A stretch of DNA of 64,000 nucleotides from Nocardia sputorum (GTDB lineage Bacteria; Actinomycetota; Actinomycetes; Mycobacteriales; Mycobacteriaceae), in assembly GCF_027924405.1 (NCBI RefSeq), contig NZ_AP026978.1, positions 3,224,001 to 3,288,000 on the forward strand. The letters are read 5' to 3'. Both the position numbers and the translations under genes were made by a program. Of this stretch, positions 44,509-52,994 are shown in pieces. Under the pieces are notes generated by a model. The model was not told where the DNA came from and did no database searches. It saw only the letters and a program-made list of their open reading frames with translations. How positions within the stretch are numbered: the first letter of the stretch is position 1; each line of letters starts with the position of its first letter.

Positions 44509-45362
44509 TGAGTAGACGAGTAGCCGTCGATGACTACATCGACCCTGATTCGCGCTTCGCGCTCGTCGAGGGCCGCAAACTGCACTACAAGCGGGCTGGT
44601 GCGGGGCCCTCCGTGCTGCTGCTCCATGGCAGCGGTTCATCGCTGCACTGCTTCGACCAGGTGGCTTCGACGTTGTCGTCGTCCTTCGACGTGATCCGGC
44701 TGGACCTGCCCGGGTTCGGCCTCACGGGGCCGCGCGCGGACCGCGACTACACGGTGCAAACGTTCGCCAGAACTGTCGCCGCGTTCTTGGACGCGCTGGG
44801 GGTACCGAAGGCTTCGGTGGTGGGCAATTCGCTGGGTGGCAACATCGCCTGGAACTTCGCTCTGGATTACCCCGGCCGGGTGGATCGTCTGGTATTGATC
44901 AATGCCACGGGCTATCCGGGTAAATCGCTTCCGCTGGCGCTGCGTCTGGCGAGGAACCCTGTCGGCCGGGTGCTGCTGCGGCGCTTGTCATCCCGCGCGG
45001 CCACCGCGCGCAATCTGCGCTCGGCCGTGGGATCACGGTCGTCGGTGGTGGACGACGCGATGGTCGACCGGGTGCACGCCATGCTGACCCGGCCGGGTAA
45101 CCAGCAGGCATTCATCGACTTCGCCAATACCGACCAGATCGACCGCACCGCCGAGATCCCGGCCATCACCGCGCCCACATTGGTACTGCGCAGCGCGTCG
45201 ATCGACGGTCAGCATTTCACCCGCGACATCCCCGGCTCCTGCGAACAGGTGCACCCCGGCGGCGGGCACCTGCTTCCCGACGAAGACCCGGGGTGGGTGG
45301 CAGGCGCGGTCCTCGACTTCTTGACCACCGAGCCGACCACGCGGACGAAAGGCCTGCGATGA
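44508..45362 (+). CDS. Alpha/beta hydrolase (MhpC-like)
   Basis: About 284 residues: YKRAGAGPSVLLLHGSGSSLHCF (oxyanion HG), DLPGFGLTGPR, nucleophile elbow VVGNSLGGNIAWNFAL (Ser), acid TLVLRSASIDGQ region and His in VHPGGGHLLPDEDP. It is of the C-C hydrolase/esterase type used in meta-cleavage pathways. The first 15 residues (RVAV then I.PDS) resemble those of the TetR at 52223 and are not part of the usual hydrolase start. ATG 44508 abuts the operator and no ribosome binding site exists, so the transcript is probably leaderless. It is first in a four-gene overlapping operon. Confidence 0.85.
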   Translation: MSRRVAVDDYIDPDSRFALVEGRKLHYKRAGAGPSVLLLHGSGSSLHCFDQVASTLSSSFDVIRLDLPGFGLTGPRADRDYTVQTFARTVAAFLDALGVPKASVVGNSLGGNIAWNFALDYPGRVDRLVLINATGYPGKSLPLALRLARNPVGRVLLRRLSSRAATARNLRSAVGSRSSVVDDAMVDRVHAMLTRPGNQQAFIDFANTDQIDRTAEIPAITAPTLVLRSASIDGQHFTRDIPGSCEQVHPGGGHLLPDEDPGWVAGAVLDFLTTEPTTRTKGLR

Positions 45363-46255
45363 AGTACTTCGTGGCCCGCGGCGAAACCCGCCGCTTGGAC
45401 CAGAACAGCCGCGCCGGACTGCGCGGTGACTTCCTCCGATGCCGCGACGGAGTCACCCACTACGAGCTGACCGGACCCATCGGAGCTGAGACTGTCGTCT
45501 TTGTGGGTGGGCTGACCGTCCCCCTGTTCTACTGGGACGACCTCGCCGCCGAACTCTTGCGGCGCGGGTTTCGCACCCTCACCTACAGCGCCTACGGCCG
45601 CGGTTACTCCGAGCGTGTGCGAGCCGCCTACGACGAATCACTGTTCGTGCGGCAACTGACCGATCTGACCGAACGACTGGGACTTCACGAGCCCTACCAC
45701 CTCGTCGGAACCTCGATGGGGGCGCTGGTCGCCATGGCCTTCGCCGCACAGCACACCGACCGACTGGCGACATTGACCTTGGCGGGCCCGGCTGGGTTAC
45801 AGCCCGAACCTGCCGCGGCACGGCTGCTGCGCCACGAGTGGTGGGGGACCGTCCTGGCCAGAGTTCTGGGCAGCAGAATGCTCGACCGGCACCTCTCGCA
45901 CAATGTTCGCGACCCGGAACGATCTGCGGCACTGACGGCGATGGTGCGGGAGTGCTACCAGTTCGAAGGCTCGATCTATGCCTTGGCGGCCACGCTCGCC
46001 GATTTCCCGCTCTCGGGCCGCCACGACCTCTACCGGAGTACCGGACACCTACCGGTGCCGCGCATGTTGCTGTGGGGCGACGAAGATCGAGTCACACCTA
46101 TCACCAGCTATGACGAGGTGAGCACGCTGCTGGCGCCCACCGAGTCACACATTCTCTCGCCGTGCGGGCACATGGTCCCCTATGAGGAACCGGCCGAAAT
46201 GGGCAAGCGGTTCACCGCTTTCGTCCACGGAGTCAAGGATGGGGTACGGCGATGA
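45359..46255 (+). CDS. Alpha/beta hydrolase, second of the operon
   Basis: About 298 residues: TVVFVGGLTVPLFYWDDLAA, YGRGYSERVRAAYDES, elbow LVGTSMGALVAMAFA (Ser), LLWGDEDRVTPI and HILSPCGHMVPYEEP (His). The ATG overlaps the previous stop (ATGA). The two operon hydrolases are distant in sequence, so they probably act on successive intermediates rather than the same one. Confidence 0.85.
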   Translation: MKYFVARGETRRLDQNSRAGLRGDFLRCRDGVTHYELTGPIGAETVVFVGGLTVPLFYWDDLAAELLRRGFRTLTYSAYGRGYSERVRAAYDESLFVRQLTDLTERLGLHEPYHLVGTSMGALVAMAFAAQHTDRLATLTLAGPAGLQPEPAAARLLRHEWWGTVLARVLGSRMLDRHLSHNVRDPERSAALTAMVRECYQFEGSIYALAATLADFPLSGRHDLYRSTGHLPVPRMLLWGDEDRVTPITSYDEVSTLLAPTESHILSPCGHMVPYEEPAEMGKRFTAFVHGVKDGVRR

Positions 46256-47841
46256 CGACACCGCCTGATACAGAACTCATCGACGTTCTCGTCGTCGGCG
46301 CTGGGCCCGCCGGTACCGCCTTGGCGATCGATCTGACTCGTCGCGGGCTGGCGATACGGATCATCGACAAGGCCGCGCAGGCGTTCGAGGGTTCGCGGGC
46401 CAAGGGCATCCAGCCGCGCAGCCTGGAAGTGCTCGAGGACCTGGGCGTCCTCGATGACATCCTCGCGGGAGGAGCCACCTACCCGCCGTTGGGCATCCAT
46501 GCCGGTCCAGTGACCATCCCTTGGCACATGCAGTCGCGTAACGAGGTGACATCCGATGTGCCACATCCCAACACGTGGTTGATCCCCCAGTTCCGCACCG
46601 ACGCCGCGCTGCGCGCCGGGCTGCGGCGGCTCGGCGGAACGGTCGAGACAGAGTGCGAATTGCTCGGATTCGAGCAGCGTCCGGACGCGGTGGTGGCGAC
46701 CGTAGCCGGACCCGACGGCGTGCGCGAGATCGCCGCTCGCTATCTCGTCGGCGCCGACGGCGGGGCCAGCGCAGTCCGCAAGAACTCGGGTATCGCCTTC
46801 GAGGGCTCGACAGACGAGTCCGATCGAATGATCATCGTCGATGCCGTGGTGGAAGGTCTTTCCCGGGACCGCTGGCATGTGTGGCCCCGGCCTGGTGGTC
46901 GATTCGTCGGCGCGTGCCCGCTGCCGCATTCCGAGCAGTTCCAGTGGATGATCCGGCTGGCGCCCGACGAACAGCCATCCCTCGACGACGACGACCTGAA
47001 CACGCGAATCCGCGCCCACACCGGGAACACACGTATCCGCCTGTCGCAGATCAGTTGGAAAACGGTGTTCCGCCCCAATATCCGTCTGGCCCAGCAGTAC
47101 CGGTCGGGACGGATACTTCTCGTCGGTGACGCCGCTCATGTACACACCCCGGCGGGTGCGCAGGGACTCAACACCGGCCTGCAGGACGCCTACAACCTCG
47201 GCTGGAAACTCGCTCAGGTGCTCGCGGGAGCGCCCGGCAGCCTCCTGGACAGCTACGAGGCCGAACGGCAGCCGATCGCGGCCGGTGTATTGGGCTTGTC
47301 GACCAAGAAATACGAGGGGCTGTCCAAACTCGACCCGTCGTCCATCAAACGCGGCAATGACGAACGCCAACTCGGCCTGCATTACCGTGGTGGACCGTTG
47401 ACAACGGCCGAGGCCGAACGGACCGCGACCCTGCAGGTCGGTGACCGTGCCCCGGACGCGAGACTGCTGCATGCGACAGGGGGAGCGCAGCGGCTGTTCG
47501 ACCTTTTCTCCGGTCCGCACTTCACGGCGCTCGCCTACGGTCCCGCGGCGGCCGCGGACCTGGCAGCACTACCCTGGCCCGCGGCCGGCGCGGAACTGAG
47601 ACGAGTCGCCGTCGACAGCGGGAAGCAGGCGGCGTTCGATGCGGTCCTTGTCGACATCACCGATTCCTTCGCGCGGATCTATGGCGTGAGTGACTCCACG
47701 CTGCTGTTGATCCGCCCCGACGGCTACATCGGCGCCATCGCCACCACCGACCGGACGTCACGGACGCTGAAGGCCCTCAGCGCGATGACCCCGGAGTTGG
47801 CGGCTACCTCTGCGCTGCATACCCCGGAGACGCAGGCATGA
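46252..47841 (+). CDS. FAD-dependent aromatic hydroxylase (group A monooxygenase)
   Basis: About 529 residues: FAD motif VLVVGAGPAGTALAIDLTRR, DG motif YLVGADGGASAVRKNSG, GD motif LLVGDAAHVHTPAGAQGLNT, GLQDAYNLGWKLAQVL, and a C-terminal thioredoxin-like domain, as in PgaE/MhpA-type phenol and polyketide hydroxylases. It would insert one oxygen into a phenolic ring using NAD(P)H. Its ATG overlaps the hydrolase stop, and its own stop overlaps the next gene. Confidence 0.9.
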   Translation: MTTPPDTELIDVLVVGAGPAGTALAIDLTRRGLAIRIIDKAAQAFEGSRAKGIQPRSLEVLEDLGVLDDILAGGATYPPLGIHAGPVTIPWHMQSRNEVTSDVPHPNTWLIPQFRTDAALRAGLRRLGGTVETECELLGFEQRPDAVVATVAGPDGVREIAARYLVGADGGASAVRKNSGIAFEGSTDESDRMIIVDAVVEGLSRDRWHVWPRPGGRFVGACPLPHSEQFQWMIRLAPDEQPSLDDDDLNTRIRAHTGNTRIRLSQISWKTVFRPNIRLAQQYRSGRILLVGDAAHVHTPAGAQGLNTGLQDAYNLGWKLAQVLAGAPGSLLDSYEAERQPIAAGVLGLSTKKYEGLSKLDPSSIKRGNDERQLGLHYRGGPLTTAEAERTATLQVGDRAPDARLLHATGGAQRLFDLFSGPHFTALAYGPAAAADLAALPWPAAGAELRRVAVDSGKQAAFDAVLVDITDSFARIYGVSDSTLLLIRPDGYIGAIATTDRTSRTLKALSAMTPELAATSALHTPETQA

Positions 47842-48173
47842 CCCGCAACGACATTCGCTGGAATCACCCGCTCGCCAGCTGGGAGTGCGAGGACAGCGAT
47901 ACGGCGATCATTTCGGCCAGGGCCGATTCGTCGAACGTTGGGGCCTCGATGCTGTGGCATCTAGCGGTGGACTTCGGACTGGGTGCACCCCTACATTTCG
48001 TCGCCCCGCGCGAGGCGGCCATCGCATTCGCTCGCGAGTCCACCGAAGGCGGTTGGGCGCGGTCGGCCGCGGTCGACCAGCAGGTGGACGAAAGCTATCC
48101 AGCGATGCCGTGCCAGAGACTGTACCCAGTACAGAGCGCGGCGGATCGCACACGCAGCAGCCATCGTCTCTGA
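47838..48173 (+). CDS. Hypothetical protein at the operon end
   Basis: About 111 residues, start overlapping the hydroxylase stop (ATGA). The first 70 residues look natural (LGAPLHFVAPREAAIAFARE), the last 30 are low-grade and may result from a lost original end. No family is recognised. Confidence 0.45.
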   Translation: MTRNDIRWNHPLASWECEDSDTAIISARADSSNVGASMLWHLAVDFGLGAPLHFVAPREAAIAFARESTEGGWARSAAVDQQVDESYPAMPCQRLYPVQSAADRTRSSHRL

Positions 48174-48287
48174 CACCTGTGCGAGATGGCATACGGAACC
48201 GTGGGCTGTGCGGGCAGCCCGACAGGTTCGCCGCCCAGATCCCGCGCGGAATTCAGCGGTTGACGGGCCACCGGCGGTCGGGCGAGT

Positions 48288-48953
48288 TCACCGATCCTGA
48301 ACGGCGTCGAGCATCGTGGTCACTGCGGCGGTGACATCCAGCTGGGGGTCCAGCATGGCGGCGGCACGCAATCCGGCCACGGTCATCTGAAGGATGCAGT
48401 CGACCATATCCTCCACATCGAACGGTTCGTCGTTCTGCAACCAGTGGACGGTGGCCTCATCGAGTGCGCCGATGCTCGACCGCATCATCATCCGCAAGGC
48501 GAGATTCTCGGGATCGAGTCCGAGCAGGGCGGTCCACCTCTCGATGGCGCGCCAACGCCCGGCTTCGAATGCCTCCCAGGTCTCAGGGTCGGTGGCGCGG
48601 CCGCTCAGCACCAGACGCAGCGCCAATCCGCGGTGTGCGGCGAGATAACGGAAGTGAGCGGCCAGACCGGCGCGGATCTGCTCGGCGGCCGGAAGGTCGG
48701 GCTCCGACCGCTCTACTCGCACGATCCGGTCGGAGGCGTCGCGCATGGCCTCCAAGTAGATGCCGCGTTTGTTGCCGAAGTAGTGGAAGAGCAAGCCGTG
48801 GGCGACACCGGCCGTCTTGGCGATATCGGCTACGGCCACCTCCTCGTAGCTCTGCGCGGAGAACATCTCGACCGCGGCGTCGATGAGGCGCTGCCTGGTC
48901 TCGGCGGCTTGCGCCGCGCGCGTCGTGCGTCCTTTCGGTGCTGCCGAGGTCAT
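48288..48953 (-). CDS. TetR-family transcriptional regulator
   Basis: About 221 residues: QRLIDAAVEMFSAQSYEEVA, VADIAKTAGVAHGLLFHYFG, NKRGIYLEAMRDA at residues 20-65, then a TetR ligand domain. ATG 48953 is preferred because GAAGGG precedes it. It is divergent from the P450/ferredoxin pair and probably regulates it; an imperfect inverted repeat lies between. Confidence 0.9.
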   Translation of the reverse strand: MTSAAPKGRTTRAAQAAETRQRLIDAAVEMFSAQSYEEVAVADIAKTAGVAHGLLFHYFGNKRGIYLEAMRDASDRIVRVERSEPDLPAAEQIRAGLAAHFRYLAAHRGLALRLVLSGRATDPETWEAFEAGRWRAIERWTALLGLDPENLALRMMMRSSIGALDEATVHWLQNDEPFDVEDMVDCILQMTVAGLRAAAMLDPQLDVTAAVTTMLDAVQDR

Positions 48954-49015
48954 CGGTTTCCCTTCCATCGACGGTAACCAATCCGATAGTGGCGGGTCGC
49001 CTAGCGCAACCACAA

Positions 49016-49046
49016 ATTGATTCTAAGTCATTGACACAGGATCAAT
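49016..49046. promoter_or_regulatory. Imperfect inverted repeat between tetR and the P450 gene
   Basis: ATTGATTCT (49016-49024) and AGGATCAAT (49038-49046) match in 8 of 9 positions with a 13-base spacer. It sits 63 bases upstream of the tetR start and 144 upstream of the P450. It does not match the 23-bp operators, so it is a separate candidate site. Confidence 0.4.
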
Positions 49047-49189
49047 GTCGACCCTAGCCTGTATATCGGCACCCCAGGTGACTCGCCGCATTCCCGGCGC
49101 CGAGCACAGCGGCCAGCGGGCTCCGACGTCGCGCGGAGCCGGGCTCGGTCGTCACCGGCTGCTGACTGTCCTGTGTTGGAGGAGTTTCG

Positions 49190-50374
49190 ATGCGTAATCG
49201 CAGTGCGGCCCCGGCTTATGAGCCCGACCTCTACTCCCGGGCGGCGATACACGACCCGTATCCGCACTATGCGCGGCTGCGAGAGCTCGGTCCGGTGGTG
49301 TGGCTCGCCAAGCAGCGTGCCTACGCCTTGCCGCGTTACGCGGAATGTAAAGCCGTGCTGCTGGATGACGAGACCTTCATCTCCGGCGCGGGCGTCGCGT
49401 TGAATCCGGTGGCCAACCGGCTCTCCCGCGGCACCACCCTCAACAGTGACGGCGAGGACCACCGCCGTCGGCGTGCCCTACTGGCGCACCGACTCACACC
49501 CAGGGCGCTGCGCGCGATGCGAGCAACAATCGACCAGCAGGCAGTGGCAGCGGTCGAGGCCGCGGTCTCGCGCGGGGTGATCGACGGTGTCGAACTCGCC
49601 ACGGCCCTCCCGATGTCGGTCGTACCGGACCTGATCGGCTGGCCACAACACGACCGCGAGCACCTGCTGCGCTGGGCTGGAGCGACCTTCGACTCGTTGG
49701 GCCCGATCAACGGCCGATCGATCCGGACCGCCCCGGCGAGCGCGGAAATGATGCGCTTCACCCGCCGGCTCGCCCGCGACCGAAACTTTCTCCCCGGCAG
49801 TGCGGGGGAGGAGGTCCTCCAAGCTGCCGACAAAGGTAATATCCCGCGCGCCGAATGCCCGGCCCTGCTGATCGATTACCTCGCTCCATCGCTGGACACC
49901 ACGATCGGCGCCATCTCCAGCGCCTTGTATCTCTTCGCCACCCACCCCTACCAGTGGCAGACGCTGCGGGCGGACCCGGGCAAGATTCCGAACGCTGTGA
50001 ACGAGGTGGTGCGGTACGAGTCACCACTGCGAGCCTTCTCGCGCAGAGCGATTCGCGATACGACGGTGTCCGGCACCACGATCCCCGGAGGCGCGCGGGT
50101 GGTGGTCATCTATGCCTCGGCCAACCGAGACCCACTCGAGTGGAAAGACGCGGACACGTTCGACATACGCCGCGACGCCTCCCGTCAACTCGGTTTCGGA
50201 CACGGCACCCACGGGTGCGCCGGACAGGGCCTGGCTCGGCTGGAAACCCAAGCCGTGCTCCGAGCGCTGGTCGACCGCGTCGAACGTATCGAGATCGCCG
50301 GTCCAGGCGAATGGGCGATGAACAACATCATCCACCGCTTCGAACACCTCCCCCTCCGATTGATTCCCGCCTGA
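49190..50374 (+). CDS. Cytochrome P450 monooxygenase
   Basis: A soluble bacterial P450 of about 394 residues. I-helix oxygen-activation region LLIDYLAPSLDTTIGAISSA, ExxR as EVVRYESP, heme loop LGFGHGTHGCAGQGLARLET with the thiolate Cys at residue 343. GGAGGAG precedes the ATG. It is followed 12 bases later by its ferredoxin, so the pair hydroxylates an unknown substrate with a reductase from elsewhere. Confidence 0.94.
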   Translation: MRNRSAAPAYEPDLYSRAAIHDPYPHYARLRELGPVVWLAKQRAYALPRYAECKAVLLDDETFISGAGVALNPVANRLSRGTTLNSDGEDHRRRRALLAHRLTPRALRAMRATIDQQAVAAVEAAVSRGVIDGVELATALPMSVVPDLIGWPQHDREHLLRWAGATFDSLGPINGRSIRTAPASAEMMRFTRRLARDRNFLPGSAGEEVLQAADKGNIPRAECPALLIDYLAPSLDTTIGAISSALYLFATHPYQWQTLRADPGKIPNAVNEVVRYESPLRAFSRRAIRDTTVSGTTIPGGARVVVIYASANRDPLEWKDADTFDIRRDASRQLGFGHGTHGCAGQGLARLETQAVLRALVDRVERIEIAGPGEWAMNNIIHRFEHLPLRLIPA

Positions 50375-50386
50375 AAGGCACTCGCG

Positions 50387-50584
50387 ATGAAGATCTCCGT
50401 CGACTACCCCCGCTGCGAAGGCCATGGCCTGTGTACCGAACAGGCCCCCGCCGTGTTCGCCCTCGACGACGATGCCCAACTGAACTACCGATTCGAAGGC
50501 GCCGACGTCCCCGAGGAGTACGTCACGGTTGCCCGAGCCGCCGTCGACTCCTGCCCGGTAGCCGCCCTCCGAGAACAGTCATGA
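50387..50584 (+). CDS. [3Fe-4S]-type ferredoxin, P450 partner
   Basis: A 65-residue ferredoxin: DYPRCEGHGLCTEQAP with Cys10 and Cys16, and a third Cys in DSCPVAAL. The CxxHGxC spacing is that of P450-associated 3Fe-4S ferredoxins of actinobacteria. It is 12 bases after the P450 and its stop overlaps the next ATG. Confidence 0.93.
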   Translation: MKISVDYPRCEGHGLCTEQAPAVFALDDDAQLNYRFEGADVPEEYVTVARAAVDSCPVAALREQS

Positions 50585-50784
50585 AACCGCCCCGCTGGAA
50601 TCTCGGCGATGCCGGATCGACTGTCGTGGCTTATGGAATACGCGAACCGGTCCCAAGTCGCGGGCCATGGCCGATGCGCTGCGCGGTTGACCTGCTGGTC
50701 CGTTCCGAACCGCACAGGCGTCGGCCGGGACGACGATCGCGACGCTACTTCGTCAGTCCGAGCAGCGCGGCGGTCAGACCGTAG
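50581..50784 (+). CDS. Short ORF after ferredoxin, probably a truncated gene start
   Basis: A 67-codon frame whose ATG overlaps the ferredoxin stop (ATGA), a natural operon arrangement. The first 25 residues look protein-like (KPPRWNLGDAGSTVVAYGIR), the rest is Arg-rich and overlaps the end of the convergent MCE gene. It probably marks a third operon gene cut off by rearrangement. Confidence 0.3.
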   Translation: MKPPRWNLGDAGSTVVAYGIREPVPSRGPWPMRCAVDLLVRSEPHRRRPGRRSRRYFVSPSSAAVRP

Positions 50785-51860
50785 TCGGGGCCGAAGTCCT
50801 GCATGTTCCCGGTACGGCAGCCGTCGGCCTTCATCTGTATACGCTCGCAGAACAAGCTGATGATTTCACCGTTGAGCGCGGTGGGAATAATGAAGTGAAC
50901 TCGCGCACGACGGTTCTCGCGGTCGATCAGATTGTCGAAGTTCTGCAGCACCATGGGTGCGAGGTCGGCGACTTCGGTAAGACCGGAGGCGTTGTCGCGA
51001 AGCTGGCGGGTTACGTTCGTAAGTCCGGTCAAGGTGCCCGCGAGTTGGTCCTGGTACTGCCCGAGCGCGCCGGAGGTGTTGGCCAGGAAGGCGGTCAGCT
51101 GGTCGAGTGTCGCCTGCAAACCGGGGGATTGCCCGGCGAGCAGACCGGACATCTGGGTCATCCGGTCGCTGAAATCGCGGATCATCTGATCGTTCTCGGC
51201 GAGTATCGTGGTGAGCTCGTTGAGCCTGAGGACGATGTTCGAGACCGCGTCCTTGTTGTCGACGCCGACTTTCAGTGCGGCCGACAGCGCTTCGAGGGTA
51301 TCCCGGATCTTTGTGCCGTTGCCGTCGAGCATGGGGTAGAGCACCCGACCCGACATCGGGCCGAGGCCCTCGGCTCCTTGCTGCGGCTTCAGTGCCGCCG
51401 CGAACTGATCGATGGTCTTGATCATGGTGTCCAACTCGACGGGGGTCTTGGTCTGCGACTTCGGCAGGTGCGCGCCGTCGGAGAGAGTCTCGCCCTGGGT
51501 GTAGACGGGGGTGAGCTCGATGTGGCGATCGGTGACGATGGATGGCGAGATAATCACCGCCACCGCGTCTTTCGGGATCCTCACCTGAGGTTCGACCGAC
51601 AAGTGCACCTCGATGAGCGTGCCTTTCGGTGTGATTTTCTCGACCTTGCCGACCTCGAGTCCGAGGACGGTGACAGGGTTTCCTTCGTAGATGCCAGCGA
51701 TATTGTCGAAATCAGCGGTGATGTGCGTGGTATCCCGCCACGCGTCGTCGGCCGCGTTCGGCAGTAGCGAGCAGCTGCCCATCGTAATCGCCGTTGCGCT
51801 GATCGCGAGAGCTTTGACCGGCCCGAACTTGATCGCCGAATGGAACTTCAGCACGAACAC
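50745..51860 (-). CDS. Orphan MCE-family (MlaD-domain) lipoprotein
   Basis: About 371 residues. Lipoprotein signal (VKALAISATAITMGSC, Cys near residue 30) followed by a MlaD domain (ITADFDNIAGIYEGNPVTVL, GLEVGKVEKITPKGTLIEVH, DAVAVIISPSIVTDRHIEL) and a long helical MCE C-terminal region (residues 150-330). It resembles the lipoprotein (E or LprK-like) subunit of mycobacterial and nocardial Mce lipid importers. Those normally come as two YrbE permeases plus six Mce genes; here it stands alone in a catabolic island. Confidence 0.88.
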   Translation of the reverse strand: MFVLKFHSAIKFGPVKALAISATAITMGSCSLLPNAADDAWRDTTHITADFDNIAGIYEGNPVTVLGLEVGKVEKITPKGTLIEVHLSVEPQVRIPKDAVAVIISPSIVTDRHIELTPVYTQGETLSDGAHLPKSQTKTPVELDTMIKTIDQFAAALKPQQGAEGLGPMSGRVLYPMLDGNGTKIRDTLEALSAALKVGVDNKDAVSNIVLRLNELTTILAENDQMIRDFSDRMTQMSGLLAGQSPGLQATLDQLTAFLANTSGALGQYQDQLAGTLTGLTNVTRQLRDNASGLTEVADLAPMVLQNFDNLIDRENRRARVHFIIPTALNGEIISLFCERIQMKADGCRTGNMQDFGPDYGLTAALLGLTK

Positions 51861-52200
51861 GCCTCACTGTCTTGCCTGATACGTCACCCCCCTTTGGGGA
51901 TGAAGATTGCTCGGTTGCGGGGGAGCGATCTTGCGGAATCCCGCCGGGTGCCTTCTCCTGTGCTGGGACACTCGCGGCGGGAGCGTTCCCTCGCTCGACG
52001 GTCCAACCGATTCGGCTACACCGTATCCGAATTAGAGGGCGTTGCCAAGTCGCTGAAGGTCTGTCGACGCATATCGCAGCAGCGGGTCGCCCCGTCCCGG
52101 CCGTGCCTGCGGCCTCGTCGGTGGAGCGGCGATCGAATCTCGCGCGCTCGCCGAGCCGGGCGGCAGCGTTGCGGCGGCCGCCCATTGACGGCCGCAACTA

Positions 52201-52223
52201 TAACGGCGACACTGTAACCATTA
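52201..52223 (+). promoter_or_regulatory. 23-bp operator, site 5
   Basis: Arms TAACGGCGACA and TGTAACCATTA around a C. Its last base is the A of the following tetR ATG, the same geometry as site 4, so this tetR is probably autoregulated or cross-regulated. Confidence 0.65.
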
Positions 52224-52897
52224 TGGGTGGACGCGTTGCTGTCGGTGAGCAGATCGGCCCGGACTCAATCCTTCGGGGCCGGCCCCTCGACGGGGGTAAC
52301 ACCGCGCCATCGCCGCAGCAGATCGCCGGTCGGTTGGACGCGCGGGCGCGCAGCGCTCTTCGTACACGTGCGGCACTGATTCGCTCCGGGCGGTGGGCAT
52401 TGGCCAGCGATCTGGCCGGGAGGATCGGCATCGCCGGTCTGGCACGGGAGGCCGGTGTCGCGACCGGATCCTTCTACAACCACTTCAGTAGCAAAGAAGA
52501 ACTTTTCGATGCAGTCATCGCCGAGGTGATCGAGGAGGTGGCGCGGATCCTCGACAGCGCTGCCGCGGGTATCGATGATCCTGCGGGCATTGTCCTCGCG
52601 CACTTACATGCGCTCGGCAAGGTCGGCAGCGATCATCCTGATATCGCCGCGATCGTCCTCTCGATGAGATACCGGATCCTCGAAGACCCGAACATCAGAT
52701 CACGTCTGGTCGCAGGCATCCGTGCGGGCATGTCGGCGGAGCGCTTCCACATCCACGACCTGAGCGCCGCTCTCGATCTGCTCGGCGGCGTCGTCCTGGC
52801 GATGCTGCGAACGTCGCAGCGCGAACCGGCCGCCTTGACAGCGGCATGGATGGACACCCTCGCCCAGCAGTCGCTCAACTCGCTGGGCCACCGTTGA
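52223..52897 (+). CDS. TetR-family transcriptional regulator
   Basis: About 224 residues. An unusual 60-residue N-terminal extension precedes the helix-turn-helix (IGIAGLAREAGVATGSFYNH, FSSKEELFDAVIAEVIEEV). The first 15 residues (RVAV then I.PDS) match the start of the hydrolase at 44508. ATG 52223 abuts operator site 5 and has no ribosome binding site, suggesting a leaderless transcript. It is a candidate repressor for the 23-bp operators. Confidence 0.87.
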   Translation: MGGRVAVGEQIGPDSILRGRPLDGGNTAPSPQQIAGRLDARARSALRTRAALIRSGRWALASDLAGRIGIAGLAREAGVATGSFYNHFSSKEELFDAVIAEVIEEVARILDSAAAGIDDPAGIVLAHLHALGKVGSDHPDIAAIVLSMRYRILEDPNIRSRLVAGIRAGMSAERFHIHDLSAALDLLGGVVLAMLRTSQREPAALTAAWMDTLAQQSLNSLGHR

Positions 52898-52994
52898 CGC
52901 GACGCAGCGAGCCGGCGTCACGCTGAACGAATCAGGCGGAGCCCATCGATCGGGTCTCCGCCGCCGTTCCTGCCCGCATTCCCCGCTGCTCTTC

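Noticed and set aside
48174..48334. Plus-strand frame after the FAD hydroxylase operon
   Set aside because: It overlaps the end of the tetR gene and lacks a start signal.
50581..50784. Ferredoxin reductase for the P450 system
   Set aside because: The frame is only 67 codons with no FAD or NAD motif; it is kept only as a truncated ORF.
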